A stretch of DNA of 64,000 nt. Origin: Lathyrus oleraceus (taxonomy: Eukaryota > Streptophyta > Magnoliopsida > Fabales > Fabaceae). The position numbers and the translations under genes are program-made. The notes below the pieces were generated by a model, which was given only the letters and a program-made list of their open reading frames with translations, was not told the origin of the DNA and did not search any database. The first letter of the stretch is position 1. The number at the start of each line of letters is the position of its first letter. Positions 44,651 to 59,000 of the stretch are shown one piece after another. The stretch spans positions 346,262,846-346,326,845 of the forward strand of contig NC_066585.1 in NCBI RefSeq assembly GCF_024323335.1. The letters run 5' to 3'.

Positions 44651-44963
44651 ATCTAGGTAATAACTAGAAAGAAATGGTCAAACAAAGACTCAACCCAATG
44701 AGGATATAACTCAAGGGGAGTGGTTCCATCCAGATAATTAACTGGGGAGGAAACTGAAATAATAATCATCCACGAGGAAATAACCCAGTGGGGAATGAGA
44801 AAGGTTAAACTCTTTCTGCTTAAGTGGCTGACACTCTATAATTGAAGGAAGATAGACACACCAAACCTGCACGGGTAGATAATATTACCGAAGTAGGGGA
44901 TCAGAAGAAAAAAAATCAAATGTGATAAAATGCATAATGAAATATATCTGATGTTGTGTTTTA

Positions 44964-44968
<5 letters not shown>

Positions 44969-45002
<34 letters not shown>
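44969..45002. repeat. TA microsatellite
   Basis: About 17 TA units in the Ogre B 3' UTR. Confidence 0.9.
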
Positions 45003-45008
<6 letters not shown>

Positions 45009-46481
45009 TTGTGATTATGATTATGCCGACAAAACAACACAAAGGATACAAATAACAAAGATTTGAGTCATCACTAAAACACTTGGCTAATCTCAACAAG
45101 ATGAAAACACCAACTGGAGAATATGCTAGGGATGAAAATAAATCATCTAGCTCCGAATAAATCAATTATGGCTGGGGAAAATCATGGAGAACAAGCTTCC
45201 AATCAGTCATGGCAAACTCTACAGGGAGAGAGCAGGACTGAAGGATGATCAACCAAACATGCCGAGGATAGAGAAAGGATCTGCTGAGGATCCAAATTGT
45301 CAACACTGCAGGGAATTTTAGGTCAACACCATATCAAATGGGAGACAACCTTGCAAGGGACTAAATCAAATACTGCTCTAAATCAAACACTACCGGGAAA
45401 GAGGGAACTTCTATCAGAAGATGAACTCCACCGGGGAATACAAGAGATAAAATTCTCCATGAGGATTTAAGAAAATTGATGGGGATGCTGTGACCAAGAT
45501 CGTCGCATTCCTCAATAATCATCGAACTCTTCTTGGAAATTATGAAATAAACCAATTCCAAGGCAAAGATAACCAGTCTGATTCGCACAAAGCTGAAACT
45601 GCCGAAGTTATGCCACAATTAAATGCAAATGGAAACCAAATAAAGGTTCCGGGTCTCCAGGGTCCAATCATAAATCACAAACTGGGGGGGATACACAACA
45701 TGAGCACCTCAGCTGGGGAATAAGAATTTGCAAAGGGGACCGATCATCAGCTCAACTCTACTGGGGATGATAAATTACCCTGGGAGAAACTCATCGACCA
45801 AGCCGGGGATAAACGTCGAACTGTCGGGGAATAGTTACCAAACCAACTGCTTGGGGAAAACCAACAATGCTTCACTCTTCAAGACTTAGATGTTCTTAGA
45901 TTGTTGTTGACATTCCTTACTGAGATCAATTATCCTTAAAGTGATTGTTTTTATTATTTTAAGAAAAATAATTATTATTCATTAATTTATTTCAAAATTT
46001 TCATCATAAATATTCAACTTTATTTAGCAGAAGTAAATAAGAATATAAATAATTGGATAAAAGCTCAACTTTATTTAATAGAATGGTAGTTCGTAAATGA
46101 CGAGACTCCATAGATCTTTACAGAGTTTGAAAATGGTAATTTACATGGAAAAGGGCTACATTGGATACAATGATCACTACTCTCCCTACCAACTTCAACA
46201 TCCATTGTGCTTGTCTTCGGTTGAAAATGATGAATCAGAACCAATTGACTTGCTCAAAACTGCTTCATAGGATTAGGACCAACCGAATACAGTTACTTGC
46301 CACAATCCCTAATTTTTGCCTAGATTGCCCCAAGGTGGAGTACTCAATCTACCAGGATAAATTTTCTATTTAATGTCTCTAATTTTTTCCTGGATCGCCC
46401 TTTTGGGTCCTCAATCCACCGAGACGCTCATTTTTGCCTAAGCCGTCCTTTCGGGTTTTCAACTTGGCGAGCTGTACTTTT

Positions 46482-49400
46482 TTAGGCAAAGTATTTCTTG
46501 AATGCATCAGCGTTCACATGATGCATGAACTCTTCACCATCCATAGTTGTAAGAATCAAAGCACCGCCTCAAAAAGCTATCTTAACAACATCAGTTTTGA
46601 AAGATAAAATCTTCTTGAGCACAAGGTCACCTTTTCTAAACACACGATGTATGACCTTCTTATCAAATGCTTTCTTCATTCTTTGCTGATATAACTGACC
46701 ATGACACATGACGGTCAATCTCTTCTCTTTAATCAAATTTAACTGATCATATCTGATCTGGCACCATTCAACTTCTGTCAACTTGCCTTCCATCAAGACA
46801 CGCAATGATGGTATCTTAACCTCCACGGGGAGCACAACTTCCATACCATAAACAAGAGAGAAAGGGGTTGCCCCTATTGAAGTGCGGATGGATGTACGAT
46901 ACCCATGCAAAGCAAATGGGAGTATCTCATGCCAGTCTTTATATGTCACAGTCATCTTCTGAATAATCTATTAATGTTCTTATTCGCAACTTCAACATCC
47001 CCATTCATCTTAGGTCTGTAGGGAGAAGAATTATGATGCGTAATCTTGAAGTCTTTGCAAAGAGATTCCACCATATTATTGTTCAAGTTTGATCCATTAT
47101 CCGTAATGATCTTGCTTGGCACACCATAACAACATATAATCTAATTCTTGATAAACCTTACAACAACTTGCTTGGTCAAATTTGCATACGATGCCGCTTC
47201 AACCCACTTTGTGAAGTAATCAATAACCACTAGAATGAAACAATGTACGTTTGAAGCTTTGGGCTCAATCATACCAATCATATCAATTCCCCAAATGGAG
47301 AAGGGCCATGGATAGGAAATGACATTTAATAGTGTCGGAGGAATATGAATCTTATCTGCATAAATTTGACACTTGTGGTATTTCTTCACAAACTTGCAAC
47401 AGTCAGATTCCATTGTCAACTAATAGTAGTCTTCTCTCAACATCTTCTTTGCCATAACATGTCATTGGAATGAGTACCAAAGGAATCTTCATGGACTTCA
47501 TTCATCAACAGGTCTTCTTCGTATCTATCCATGCATCTGAGCAGAACCATATCGAAATTTCTTTTGTAAAGCATATCACCATTCAGGTAGAAGTTGCTAG
47601 CTAATCTTCTCAAAGTCTTATTATCTTTCAAAGATGCCCCTGATGGGTAAATCTGACTTTGGAGGAAACATTTGATATCAAAATACCAAGGCTTTTCATC
47701 TTTGACTTCTTCAACAGCAAACACATGAGATGGCCGATCAAGACGCATCACAATCAAATTAGGAACTTCATTCCAAAATTTCACCATAATCATTGAAGCA
47801 AACGTTGCAAGAGCATCTGCCATCCGATTTTCATCTCGAGGGATATGATGAAACTCAACCTTTGTAAAGAAAGTTGAAGTCCTCCTTGCATAGTCTCTAT
47901 ATGGTATTAAACTGGGTTGATTCGTCTCCCATTCACCCTTGATCTAGTTCACAACCAAAGCTGAATCTCCATAGACGTCAAGATATTTAATTATGAGATC
48001 AACGACCTCTTCAATCCCTATAATGCAAGCTTCATACTCAACCATATTATTTGTGCATTTGAAATTCAATCTAGATGTAAATGGAAAATGAGTGCCTTGA
48101 GGAGTAATAATCACTTCCCCAATGCCATTACCATATGAATTAACAGCTCCATCAAATACCATGCCCCAACGGGAACCAAGTTCTGACCCTTCTTCAAGCA
48201 ATGGTTCATCATAATCTTTCATCTTCAAGTAAAAATCTCTTCATCAGGAAAATCATATGGCACTGACTGGTAATCTTCAATAGGTTAGTGGGCTAAATGG
48301 TCATCCAAGACACTACCCTTGATAGCTTTCTGAGATTGGTATTCAATATCATACTCAGATAACAACATCTGCCAACGGGCAATCCTCCCAGTTAAAGCAA
48401 ACTTCTCAAAAATGTACTTGATTAGATCCATTTCGGATATCAACTAAGTAGTATGATTTAACATATATTGGCGCAGACGCTTAACAACCCAAGCCAATGC
48501 ACAACGCATCTTCTCAAGCATAGAGTACCGAGTCTCACAGTCGGTGAACTTCTTACTGAGGTAGTAAATTGCATATTCTTTCTTTCCAGATTCATCTTGC
48601 TGACCAAGAACACAACCCATACTCTCATCAAGCACAGTCAAATACATGATCAACATTCTTCCTTCAACAGGTGTAGGCAGAATTGGAGGCTCAAGTAGAC
48701 ACTCTTTGATACTATCAAAATCTTCCTGGAAATCTTAGGTCCAATCACAAGACTGATCTTTCCGAAAGAGCTTGAATATAGGCGCACATGTGGCATTCAT
48801 ATGCGATATAAATCTTGAGATATAGTTCAAGTGGCCGAGAAAACCTAGGACTTGCTTCTCAGTTTTGGGCGCAGGAATTTCTTGTATTGCTTTGACCTTG
48901 GCAGGATCAACTTCAATACCCTTCTCGCTGACAATAAAGCCCAACAACTTACCAGAACTAACACCAAAAGTACACTTATTAGGATTCAAGCGGAGTTTAT
49001 ACTTCCTCAAATGCTGGAATAACTTCAACAAATGCTCAACATGTTCTTCTTCATCACTTGATTTGGCAATCATATCATCAACATAAACTTCAATCTCTTT
49101 ATGCATCATATCATGAAAAATAGTGGTCATAGCTCTCTAGTACGTTGCACTAGCATTCTTTAAACCGAAAGGAATCACTATATAATAGAATGTTCCCCAA
49201 GGTGTAATGAATGTGGTCTTCTCCATATCTTCAGGCTCCATCTTGATTTGATTGTAACCGGAAGATCTGTCCATAAACAAAAAGACTTTGAATTTAGCTG
49301 TATTGTCTACCAACATATCAATGTATGGTAGAGGGAAATAATCTTTTGGACTGCCTTTATTCAAATCTCTATAATCAACACACATGCAGAATTTTCATCT

Positions 49401-49905
49401 TTCTTCGAAACATGCACAATATTGGCCACCCATTACGGATATTCGGAGGTAACAAGAAAACCAACATCAATATGCTTATGTACTTCCTCTTTGATCTTCA
49501 CTGTCATATCAGGATGTGTACTTCTCAACTTCTGCTTGACCGGCGAGCATTCTGGCTTCAACGATAATTTATGCTCAATAATCTCAGAATCCAGACCAGG
49601 CATATCTTGATAGGGCCAAGCAAACGCGTCAAAATAATCTCGAAGAAGATCAATCAACCCCTTCTTAGCTTCTGGACACAATTAAGACCCAATCTTAACT
49701 TCCTTCACAACATCTTCGGAACCCAAGTTGGCTAGCTCAATCTTCTCTTTAAATGGCTGAATGGCTTTTTCCTCATGCTCAAGTAAATGGGATAACTCAT
49801 CAGATACTTCTTCATCATCAATCTTTTTCTCAGCTTCAAACACAGGGAAATCAAAGTTTGGAGAGGGAGTATGATCATTGTATTTAATGGGTTTGAGAAT
49901 CAACC
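46482..49905 (-). pseudogene. pol: Ogre B pol: reverse transcriptase, two RNase H domains, integrase
   Basis: Order on the minus strand. Linker (49903-49682). Reverse transcriptase start (FAWPYQDMPGLD, 49681-49433), then RT core (CVDYRDLNKGSPKDYFPLP; MDRSSGYNQIKM; 49385-49137) and VYVDDMIAKS (49130-48735), which keeps the catalytic DD. RNase H (SMGCVLGQQDESGKKEYAIYYLSKKF-type, 48656-48444). A second, archaeal-type RNase H (FDGAVNSYGNGIGEVIITP, NNMVEYEACI, 48228-47944). Integrase N-part (47823-47437), core (WGIDMIGMIEPKASNVHCFI and VIDYFTKWVEA, 47419-47141) and C-part (LHGYRTSIRTSIGATPFSLVYG, 46955-46569). Stops and frameshifts split it into about nine pieces. The paired RNase H is a Tat/Ogre trait. 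Confidence 0.86.
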
Positions 49906-50280
49906 TGCATAATGATTTGATATTTTGATTTTAGAGAAGTGGACTGCACACAAATATTATGCAGATGGAAGGATTATTATTTATTTATGTTTTTTTTGTG
50001 ATTACCATTTTCAGAAAAAGAAAAAAAGAAAACATCATAGATGTGGATGAATAAAATTGTATTTTATTGATGATAATAATAAAAATGTCCAACAATGTTC
50101 ACTTCTCCCTTAGGCATAGGAGAAGGATTTTTCTTAAAAATAATAAAAAACAAATTACTTAGAACGGTGAATGACAACATGAACATCAACAGCAACCCAA
50201 TTGTTGCACGTCTGGCCATGCGTCACAAAGTTGGTGCAAGCTTCACCTTCATCACCATTGTCTTTAATAATGGCAGTTGA
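49906..50280 (-). other. Intron-like gap between Ogre B protease and reverse transcriptase
   Basis: AT-rich 375-bp gap. On the minus strand it follows the protease stop and ends at TTATGCAG just before the reading frame that opens the reverse transcriptase linker. Ogre elements are known to splice an intron here; this acceptor is my candidate. Confidence 0.5.
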
Positions 50281-51469
50281 CTATTGATCATTCCCACGAA
50301 TGAACCCTCCACTGCGAAAAATTGGTTGCATAACTTTGGATTTAATGTTGAATGGCCCTGGTTGAAATCCTAGCCCGACTCTGTTTTTGTTCTCGGCGAC
50401 TTCCACAACACGGCCCCATTTGTCAATACTGCCAGCCTGAATAGCCTCTTGCGCATCTTTCAAAGAAGACATGGGTGCCCCAGTTTTCTTCAATTCATCA
50501 GCAATAAATAAGGCTTGGAATGGCGTTCTGACCTCCTCCTCAGCATCAACATACGTGAAAGATGAGAAATGGCTCACCAATAATGCCTTATCTCCACCAA
50601 CAATGACAGGCTTGCCGTTCTTCACAAATTTTAGCTTCTGGTGAAGAGTAGACGTCACAACTCCAGCTTCGTGAATCCATAGCCTTCCCAACAAGCAACT
50701 ATAGGCCGAGTGGATATCCATTACCTGGAAAGTAATTTGGAAATCACTTGGACCTATATTCACTGGAAGGTCCACTTCTCCAATGAAAGTTTTACGAGAA
50801 CCGTCGAACGCTTTAACAACTATCCCACTATACCTCATTGGGGTGCCTTGATAAGAGAGTCTTGACAAAGTTGATTTTGGCAGCATGTTCAATGATGAAC
50901 CAGTATCAACCAATACATTGTACATAGTGTCTTCCTTGCAATTCATGGAAACATGGAGTGCCAAATTGTGATTTCTGCCTTCCTCGGGAAGCTCTTCATC
51001 ACAAAAACTCAAATTGTTACTAGAAGTAATGTTGGCAACTATATGGTCAAACTGATCTACGGTAACATCATGCTCAACATAAGCCTGTTCCAACACCTTC
51101 TGCAACGCTTCTCTATGCGCTTCGGAATTCATCAGCAATGACAGCACGAAGATCTTTGACGGTGTCCGGAGCAGCTGCTCCACAACATTGAACTCACTCC
51201 TCTTGATTAACCTTAATACCTCATCATCATCGTTATTCTTCAACTTGTTGGACTCACCAGACTGACACGTTGGAGCACTAACCAGATTCGTTACAAGAAT
51301 CTCTACTTTGTTACTCACGGAAACATCTTCTACTTGTTTTAGAAAACTGGACTGAACACACGACCACTACAGGTCACCTTTGCAATATCTGCAATATTCA
51401 CCATTGAGTCTGCAATTGGTAAAGGAACCCCTTGACCATTTTCAATCATAGTGGCATTATATTGATATG
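50281..51469 (-). pseudogene. pro: Ogre B protease region
   Basis: 345 codons are open (51318-50281). Aspartic protease motif LVDTGSSLNMLP, followed by AFDGSRKTFIGEVDLPV and AYSCLLGRLWIH (proline replaced by leucine in GRPWIH). The C-terminal linker has WGRVVEVAENKNRVGLGF. Upstream, 51319-51469, the frame is broken. Active-site residues remain. It would cut the gag-pol polyprotein. Confidence 0.83.
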
Positions 51470-53391
51470 TCACAACTTTATCGGATGAGTAGGGGACTTG
51501 GCCCGCAACCGTATAACCAACGACGATACTGGTCTATTGACATTATTGCTGCTGCTTCTATCAAACTGAATAACTACCCGCTCAGGGGTCTTAAACACTA
51601 GTACAATGACATTCACATCATCTCCCATATCCCTCGACTGTTGAATCTGGATTACATTCTCATCCATCAACTTCTGGATATCCCTCTTGACAATCATACA
51701 CCCATGGGGATTCACGCTACAAATTACACAATTGTCATGGTCATGTTCACAGTCACTGATTAAACATAAATTTTTATGCATCTCCACCAGAGATCTTCGG
51801 ATACGTCTCACATCAAAACTCGGAAATTCCCTGGACAGCCGTCCACCATGTTGACAAAAGCGTTACCATGAGCAGGCAACGAATTGCCTTTCACACTTGG
51901 CGTTCTGTCCTCAAAGGACACCATACCACTCTTTACCAACTTATGAACTTCATATTTTAGTGGATATCAATTCTCTACATCATGACCAGGGGCTCCCTAG
52001 TGAAAAGCACAATGAAGATCAGGCTTGAACCACCATGGTAGTGGCTCAGGAATTTGCGGAGGATTTCTTGGCTGGATTAGATTCTTGAGGACCAATGACA
52101 GGTATAACACTACATAAGTCATAGGAATAGGGTCAAAGGAGACATTCTTCCTTTCAATGTTTTGTTGGTGATTATTGTTGTTGTTGTAGTTGGTTCTTTG
52201 TTACGATTATTGCTGACGTTATTGTTGCTGAATTGGAACTGATTGATTAAAGTTGTTAGAAAAAATAGGAATTACCGAAGAAACTTGATGTTGATGTTGA
52301 CGAATTTGAGAACTTTTTCTGACATGAGGCCTCCTCTGCCTCCCTATTGACAGTGAATTAGTTTCTCCCTCCTTCCTCAAAGAGAAACTACCATTGTACT
52401 TCTTGCTGGTTGATGCCTCTTCTTTAGACAAACGTCATTCACGGACTCCTTCTTCTACCCTTATCCCCATGTTTACCATTTCGGTAAAATCATTGGGGGA
52501 ACTTGCAATCATACGTTCGTAATAAAATGAACTCAGCGTCTTCAAGAAGATTTTCGTCATTTCCTTCTCTTCAAGAGGTGGACTTATCTGGGTAGCCAAT
52601 TCTCTCAATCTCTGGGCATATTCTTTGAATGTATCTTTATCTTTCTAAGACATATACCTCAGCTTGACAAAGGCCTCGCCTAAGTCATTGAAAGTACGGA
52701 CGCTTGCACTGTCCAAACCCATGCACCACCTCAAGGCAGCTCCAATTAAACAGTCTTAGAAATAGTGAATTAATAGCTGACTATTATCAGTCTGAGTAGA
52801 CATTTTTCTGGCATACATAACAAGATGGCTTAGCGGGCAAGTATTGCCTTTGTACTTTTCAAAGTCTTGGACCTCGAATTTCACCGGGATCTTAACATTG
52901 GGGACCAAGCAAAGTTCAACATGACTCTTCCCAAATAAATCTTTCCCTCTCAGAGTCTTTAACTCTTTGCGCATCTCGAGGAATTGATCTTTCATTTCAT
53001 CCATCTTCTCATATACATATGGAACTTCAGATGGTTCAGAATGGTAGATAGTATCCTTAACACGAGAAATAGTGTGAACAACCGGAGGTGGCACTGACAT
53101 GACCAGGCTAGATACTAACAGAGAAACAAATGTGGATGCATACCCTTCTGCATTAAAATTTGAAGGCATTCCCCAAGGGAATCCCATAGGCATAAAAGGA
53201 ATGAATTAACTGGTAGCGACAACTGGAACAGTTGAAGAAGCAACCTCAGAACTGACAGTCCTCTGAGGAGGAGGAGGAGTTGCAGGAGCTGGTGATGATT
53301 GATTTTGTGCGGCAATGACAGAATCCATCAGTGTCGTAAGTCTAGTGATCTCGTCCTTTAGCTTTCAATTCTCTTGCTCTATATGCTCCAT
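51470..53391 (-). pseudogene. gag: Ogre B gag
   Basis: Start near the ATG at 53391 (coiled coil). Then FPWGMPSNFNAEG and the capsid-like region with KGNTCPLSHLVMYARKMSTQ (ending at a TAA near 52757, where Ogre A has HYFQDS), a small deletion near 52680, a basic/glutamine-rich part (52431-52219), the Tat-type zinc-like motif near 52015 (broken), and a Cys-rich end (CEHDHDNCVICSVNPHGC, 51811-51470). Many stops. Closely related to Ogre A gag and more distant from D gag. Confidence 0.82.
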
Positions 53392-53689
53392 TCTCTTTGG
53401 TTATTTGGAGCGAGTATTATAACGGTGAATCAGCTTGGCTGATGCACAAAAGAAGAACTGATAAGACATCTGGCGGAAGAAACCTGTTATGCAAATGATG
53501 CATGAAATGCAATGTTTTTTATTGTTTTTTTAATTTCAAGGAACATATGAAGTCCTATTTGCAAATATATATACATTCAAATATCAATTTGATTGACCAT
53601 AAAATCTCTTTTTATTCATAAAATTTGGAAGGATTACACGGAGTACAATTTCAGAAACAAAAGTATAAATACAAGAGAAAAGGAAACTA

Positions 53690-55200
53690 TCATCCTAAGG
53701 ATGCCTTAGCAACTGCACTAGATGACTCGACTATGGGTGCATACTTCCTTCGGATGCATTGAGTCTCTGACTCAAAGGATGTCTTCATCTGAGCCTTCTC
53801 GAGGACTAACTGATCAACAATATTCTTCCAAGCACCAAAAGGTTAAGGCATGCTAGAGGAAGATAAACCCCCTGGCTTTCTCTGTCTTTTCACTGCTCGG
53901 TCTTCAAGAATCTCGATAAGTGCATCCTTGTATTTCGACTCAAGCTGCAACTCTTCATGCTTTCGGCTCAAAGCATGGAACCACTCTTCCCACATGTCTC
54001 TCTCTTGCTTCATCTTGACAAGTGCGTGTTCCAACTCCTCTACATCTTGGTTAGGGAGAGTTAATGGCTAAACCACAACCAAAGACACATGTCTTTCCCA
54101 AGTGTACGACATCTTGAGCTCTAAAGCTTTCTTCTTCACCCAAATAGCTTAAGCTTCCAAAGCTACACAGTTGCATGGACCAAGCTCGGATCTTCCTTTC
54201 TTATGAACATTATGCCAAGCATGCACCATCATTTTCTTCAAGTGTTGGGGATCTTTACCCTTTTGATAAAACTGACTTTCTAACCAAGTGTTATTAGATT
54301 TATCTCTCAAGGGGAACCCAAGTTGACGACAAGCCAAAGCTGGGTTGTAGTTGATTCCTCCTTGTGTACTAATGAGGGGTGCATTAGAGAATTCACCACA
54401 ACTATCAATAATGTCCACACTACTTAATACAGAATCATACCAAACAATATCATCATTAGTGAGAGACATAAGTCTCTGAGACCATCATAGACATTGCTTG
54501 TTCTCCAAAAAAGCGGGTGTCTGAGGCAAGTGCGAAATAAACCACTTGTACAGAAGAGGAACACAACACACAATAGTCACGCCACCTTTAGAATTCCTCA
54601 AAAGCAAAGAGAAATACATGTCACCCAACAGAGTAGGAACAAGATTCCCAATCAAGAAGATTCTGATGGTGTTAACATCAACAAAACTGTCAATGTTAGG
54701 GAACAAAGGTAAACCATAGATGAGAAAAATAAAGATGGCTTCAAAAGCATCCATGCTACCGGCTTGAGCAAAAACAATAGCCCTACCAATGATAAACTCA
54801 TAAGTCAAACCAAGAATTCCTCCTTTCTTTACCAAATGAGCATCAATCTCATATTTCTTCAGATGGAGAGCTTCAGCTATAACATGAGATCTCGGGATCT
54901 CCTCCAATACACTAAAAGGTACCTTGTCAGATACGGGTATACTCAAGAGATGAGCACACTCCTCCAATGTAGGCACAAGTTGGTAATCTGGAAAATAAAG
55001 CACCGATAAAAAGGGTCATAAAACTGAACCAAAACACTCAGAAGTCCTTAAACCACGTCAGCGGATAACACAGATAAAAACTTCCCATGACGTTTCTTAA
55101 AGTCCAATGGATCTAATACAAAAGATGACAACTTCCTTAGCTCTTTTAAATCAGGACATCTGAAACTATATTTCTTAGAGTTCCTTCATCCATAATCCAT
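53690..55200 (-). pseudogene. Ogre B ORF1
   Basis: ATG near 55200. A frameshift near 55005 precedes the longest open part (55003-54485): YFPDYQLVPTLEECAHLLSI, DAFEAIFIFLIYGLPLFPN, LLYKWFISHLPQTPAF. A stop in place of tryptophan (54485) comes before MSLTNDDIVWYDSVL and IIDSCGEFSNAPLISTQGGI (54469-54149). The C-terminal charged coiled coil (54034-53843, EHALVKMKQERDMWEEW) follows. Same protein as in Ogre A; resembles DUF7745 proteins. Role unknown; specific to Ogre. Confidence 0.8.
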
Positions 55201-56052
55201 GGTCTGAAAATATTTTCAAATGAGACCTTAATTTCCTTGAAATTTACTTTTTGTGATGAATGTCATGATGTGCATGTATGCATGAATGCAACAATCACAT
55301 ACAAGGGATCACACACAAGGCAAACACAAACAAAGGTCAAGGGATGAATAAAGTCATCATCAAGATCAATCATCCATTTTGGTGGATTATGGTTTTCACC
55401 TTATCAACACCCAAGTTCCATTGATGTTGACAAGACATGATCGAATCAACCAAGAATCAAAGGGTTTGTTGTGAGTCACGAGCATGGAGTCAGGTTAAGA
55501 ACCATCCCAAAGGAGTGTACTAAGGATAAAAACCTGCAGATCATGTTCTAAGAAATTCCCAGAGTCTTAATCCCATCTATTGGATATTATAAATTAGGAC
55601 GACTGACTCATCAACCCATAACATTCTCAAGAGAAACTCGTCTGAGTGTAGTATCGCGTAACAACTATGATCAAGTCTACACCTCAACAGTCTCTGCACT
55701 ACTTCCTAAATAGGCCAAGTTGGTTTAAATGTTCTACAATCCTCAGCTTCTCGGACCCCAAATCAGAGAAAGTAATGTCTATCCACAAATAACTTGTGTG
55801 ACATCAATAACTCCAAAAGGGTCTTCACTAAGTATATGAGTCACAAGCCAACTTGTTAAGGACTACTCCACACAAGTTGAACATGACTATACCATCCTCC
55901 TATCTTAATTGCACTCAAGTCCGGGTTAAAACTTATCTCACCATACAGAGATCACTAAGCCCAACAGACATATTATATCACACAAACAATATACAAACAT
56001 CAAATATACAAATATACACATAAAAAAGTAGGCTAAACCAACTAAGGACTAC
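55201..56052 (-). other. Ogre B leader
   Basis: Non-coding, homologous to the leader of Ogre A (18239-19135), including ATCCATTTTGGTGGATTATGG. No gene seen. Confidence 0.65.
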
Positions 56053-56070
56053 TCCCCAGTAGAGTCACCA
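56053..56070 (-). other. Primer-binding site, tRNA-Arg (Ogre B)
   Basis: TGGTGACTCTACTGGGGA on the minus strand; two transitions from the site in A and D. Confidence 0.82.
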
Positions 56071-56079
56071 CTTAATTTC

Positions 56080-59000
56080 TGTAGCGGTAAACTCATGATC
56101 GTCAAGCTATGGATAAGCTTAACGTCAATAAAACCAGAGTCACCACCGCGCTTTTATTGTTTCCAAAGGAAAAAGGAAAAGTACAAACAAAACCCAAATA
56201 TAAGAATTTTTCAAATAAAAAACTAATAAAATGCCAGAGATTACAGGTAAGGGGGTTGGTTACACAGAGGGAAGGTGTTAGCACCCAAAGTGTCCTAGGT
56301 ACTCATAAGGAGCCCTTTTTATGTGCGCATGTGTTTTTGGTATAAATGATGTTTGATAAAAACAGAGTGTGGGGATGAGAAAAGAATTCATTGATTATAT
56401 TTTTGTGTTTGACAAGACCTTTGACCTTGTGCCTACGTACCAACATAAAAATGAGGGATCAAAACCTCATAGTTCATGGTAAAAACTTCAAATGAGTTGG
56501 TGAATTTCTTTTAACAAAATTTTAATAAGAAAAGGCACAAAGGGCCAAAAATTTGAATGAGGTTATTAGTTATTTTTGTCTTTTGAAATTTAAGTCAATA
56601 TGGTTAAGTTTATTTACAAGTTTGATTTAAGAAAAGAAGTTCAAAAATTCAATGGCATAAGGCCAAAGTTTTTAATCATTAAAACAATGTCTAAATTTGA
56701 AATCACAAGCAAAGAAATGTTTTTCAAAAGAGGGAGAGATTTTGAAATTTAAGACGTGGGAGGAGACGAAGAGACTATCCTAAGCACAAATTTAAAAGAT
56801 AAGGGTTAAAAAGATCTGACCAATGGGATGCAATCCAACAGACAAGAATGTCATATATAAACCCATTTTCCTTTGGACTTTAATCAAGCAATACTCAATA
56901 AGCAATGAGCAATATCCAGACATCATGAAGATCAAAGAATCAAATAAAGATGGCCATATTCAAGCAAGCATTTCAATAATTAACAGTCTTCATTGTCTTC
57001 ATTGTCTTCCAATGTACCAGATGAAATATTCCTTGATCAACTTAGAACAAAACATCAAACAGAAGATCAAAATAACAATTAAGCACAAAGACAGAGTAGC
57101 AGATGAACCCAAGAAATTCTCAAGGCTTGTATCAGATGAAGGCACAACTCAAAGTAGCCCAGTCTGAAGATGTTGGCATTGGCCAAGTCCTTTTAGCACG
57201 GAGAATGTTACCTAATCCTAAGTCCAAAAGTTCAGATCAAGTTCAACAGTCCACCGGATGTTTTTTTAGGGTTTTTTGTTATTGTTAGGTATTTTAAGGT
57301 CCTAAGACCACAAACAAAATAAAAACATACAAAAAATATATACAATCACAAAATATGACTCAAATGAGCAAAGTGAAAGAGACATAAACATAAACAAGCC
57401 ATATGAAATGTAAATGGAAATGAATGATAAATGACTGAAATTTAAATTGCATAATAGTAAATAACTTGAAAGTAAAGCAATATGAATACGAGTTAGTCAA
57501 AAGTTAGTGGTGTTACAGGTGATTTTTAATTGATTAAGTCATTCTTTGGAGAACACTCAACCATTCATTCACAAGTATGAATCCTTAATCCAAGACATCT
57601 TCCATGAGTAGGGCCCCAACTTGGATAATTCAAGAAGTATTCCACTAGCTCCCATGAAAGGAAAAAAAGTTCAAGTCTCCATGCAATGCCCTGAAGAATG
57701 GGAGACTTACAATCTCACTTACTAGAATGCTATGCCTTGAGGGTCAAATTTAGCTCTAGGTTAAGCAATCGTAATTGGACTTATGTAGAAGTCACAACTA
57801 TCTAAGACCGGGAAATAAAAATTTGGGTGTTAATGCATGTTAGAGATTTGGTATGAAGAACCAAACTCCTAAAACATACCACACACTAAAAGAAAAGTCA
57901 AAAGGGAGGGACCTATCTCAGTCATACTTGTATTGATTCATCTAACACAAGGTCATTGATGAATCAATTAACCTTTAGACATTAGAGATTTCATTGGTCA
58001 AATAAGGGAATAGGAAAGAATATGGATGAAGATGAAGAGGGAGGGGAAGATAGAAACACAAATTGATCATGGGAGGAATTTCATCAAATCAAAACCATCC
58101 ATTCATTTTGGGAGATGAAATGTATATTTCACCAATCCCCTAAATCCAATGGTTTTGATCCAACAAAAGTCAAATCTACCTTGACCAAGGTCCAAACAGA
58201 AAGTCCAACAACACAAGACCATAAAAATGGCTCAATAACATTTTTATACATTTAATCAATTAAAAATCAATTTAAAAATGAATTAAAATGCATTTTTATT
58301 TGGTCCAAACCTAAAATCCATTCAAAACACCAAATAAATGGCCAAGGGATTTATCCTAGGTCAAACAAGGTCAAAGGACCTTAGACAAAAAAAATCACAA
58401 TTTTTAAAAAGTAAGAAGTATTTTTAAACAATTAAAAATATGCATAAAAACATTTAATTCATGAAAAATACCAAAATTAATCCAAAAAATAATTTTAATT
58501 CAAAATATGGAAGAGAAACATATTTAAAGATTTTTGGTGAAAGTCCCATATTTTTTGGATTAAAAATAAAATTAATATGAATTAAACAAAATAAAGGGAT
58601 TAAATGAAAAATCATAAAATAAAAAGAAATTCAAAAAAACAAGGGCCATCAGATCTCCCTTATTAATTGAGGTGGTAGATCTTATGGCCATGCGCTAGAA
58701 TGCACCAAACACCTGAGTCAAACGCGTAGTAACATGTCAAACAAAACGAGGGCCAGGATTAAAACGTGGGTTTGAGATCAAATGGTTCAGGTCATGCCAA
58801 CACACCACCGGAGCCCTAGCCCCGATCATCTTTTCCGGTGGACCTCACCGGACTGGTCCACCCTCCACCAATTAATAAATGAAAAATGAGTACATGTTTT
58901 TGAAGGAAAAATGCTCACGAGCACGAATCTGACCTCCATTTCTTCCAATCCCAAGTATATTGAAAGATACATGAATTTAAAATTTGAGGTTCATGATCTG

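Larger units (their letters stand above)
43630..46481 (-). other. Ogre B 3' UTR, no gene seen
   Basis: 2.9 kb of non-coding sequence full of CTGGGGAA phrases (plus strand). There is a 105-bp direct repeat (44296 and 44401), a run of about ten G at 43880, a TA microsatellite (44969-45002), mini-hairpins at 44190-44640, and at 46330-46480 the post-pol block with phrases such as CGCCCTTTTGGG. The ORF rich in Tyr-Ile at 44836 comes from the TA run. Confidence 0.65.

Noticed and set aside
44836..45165. ORF with a Tyr-Ile run
   Set aside because: Translation of the TA microsatellite.
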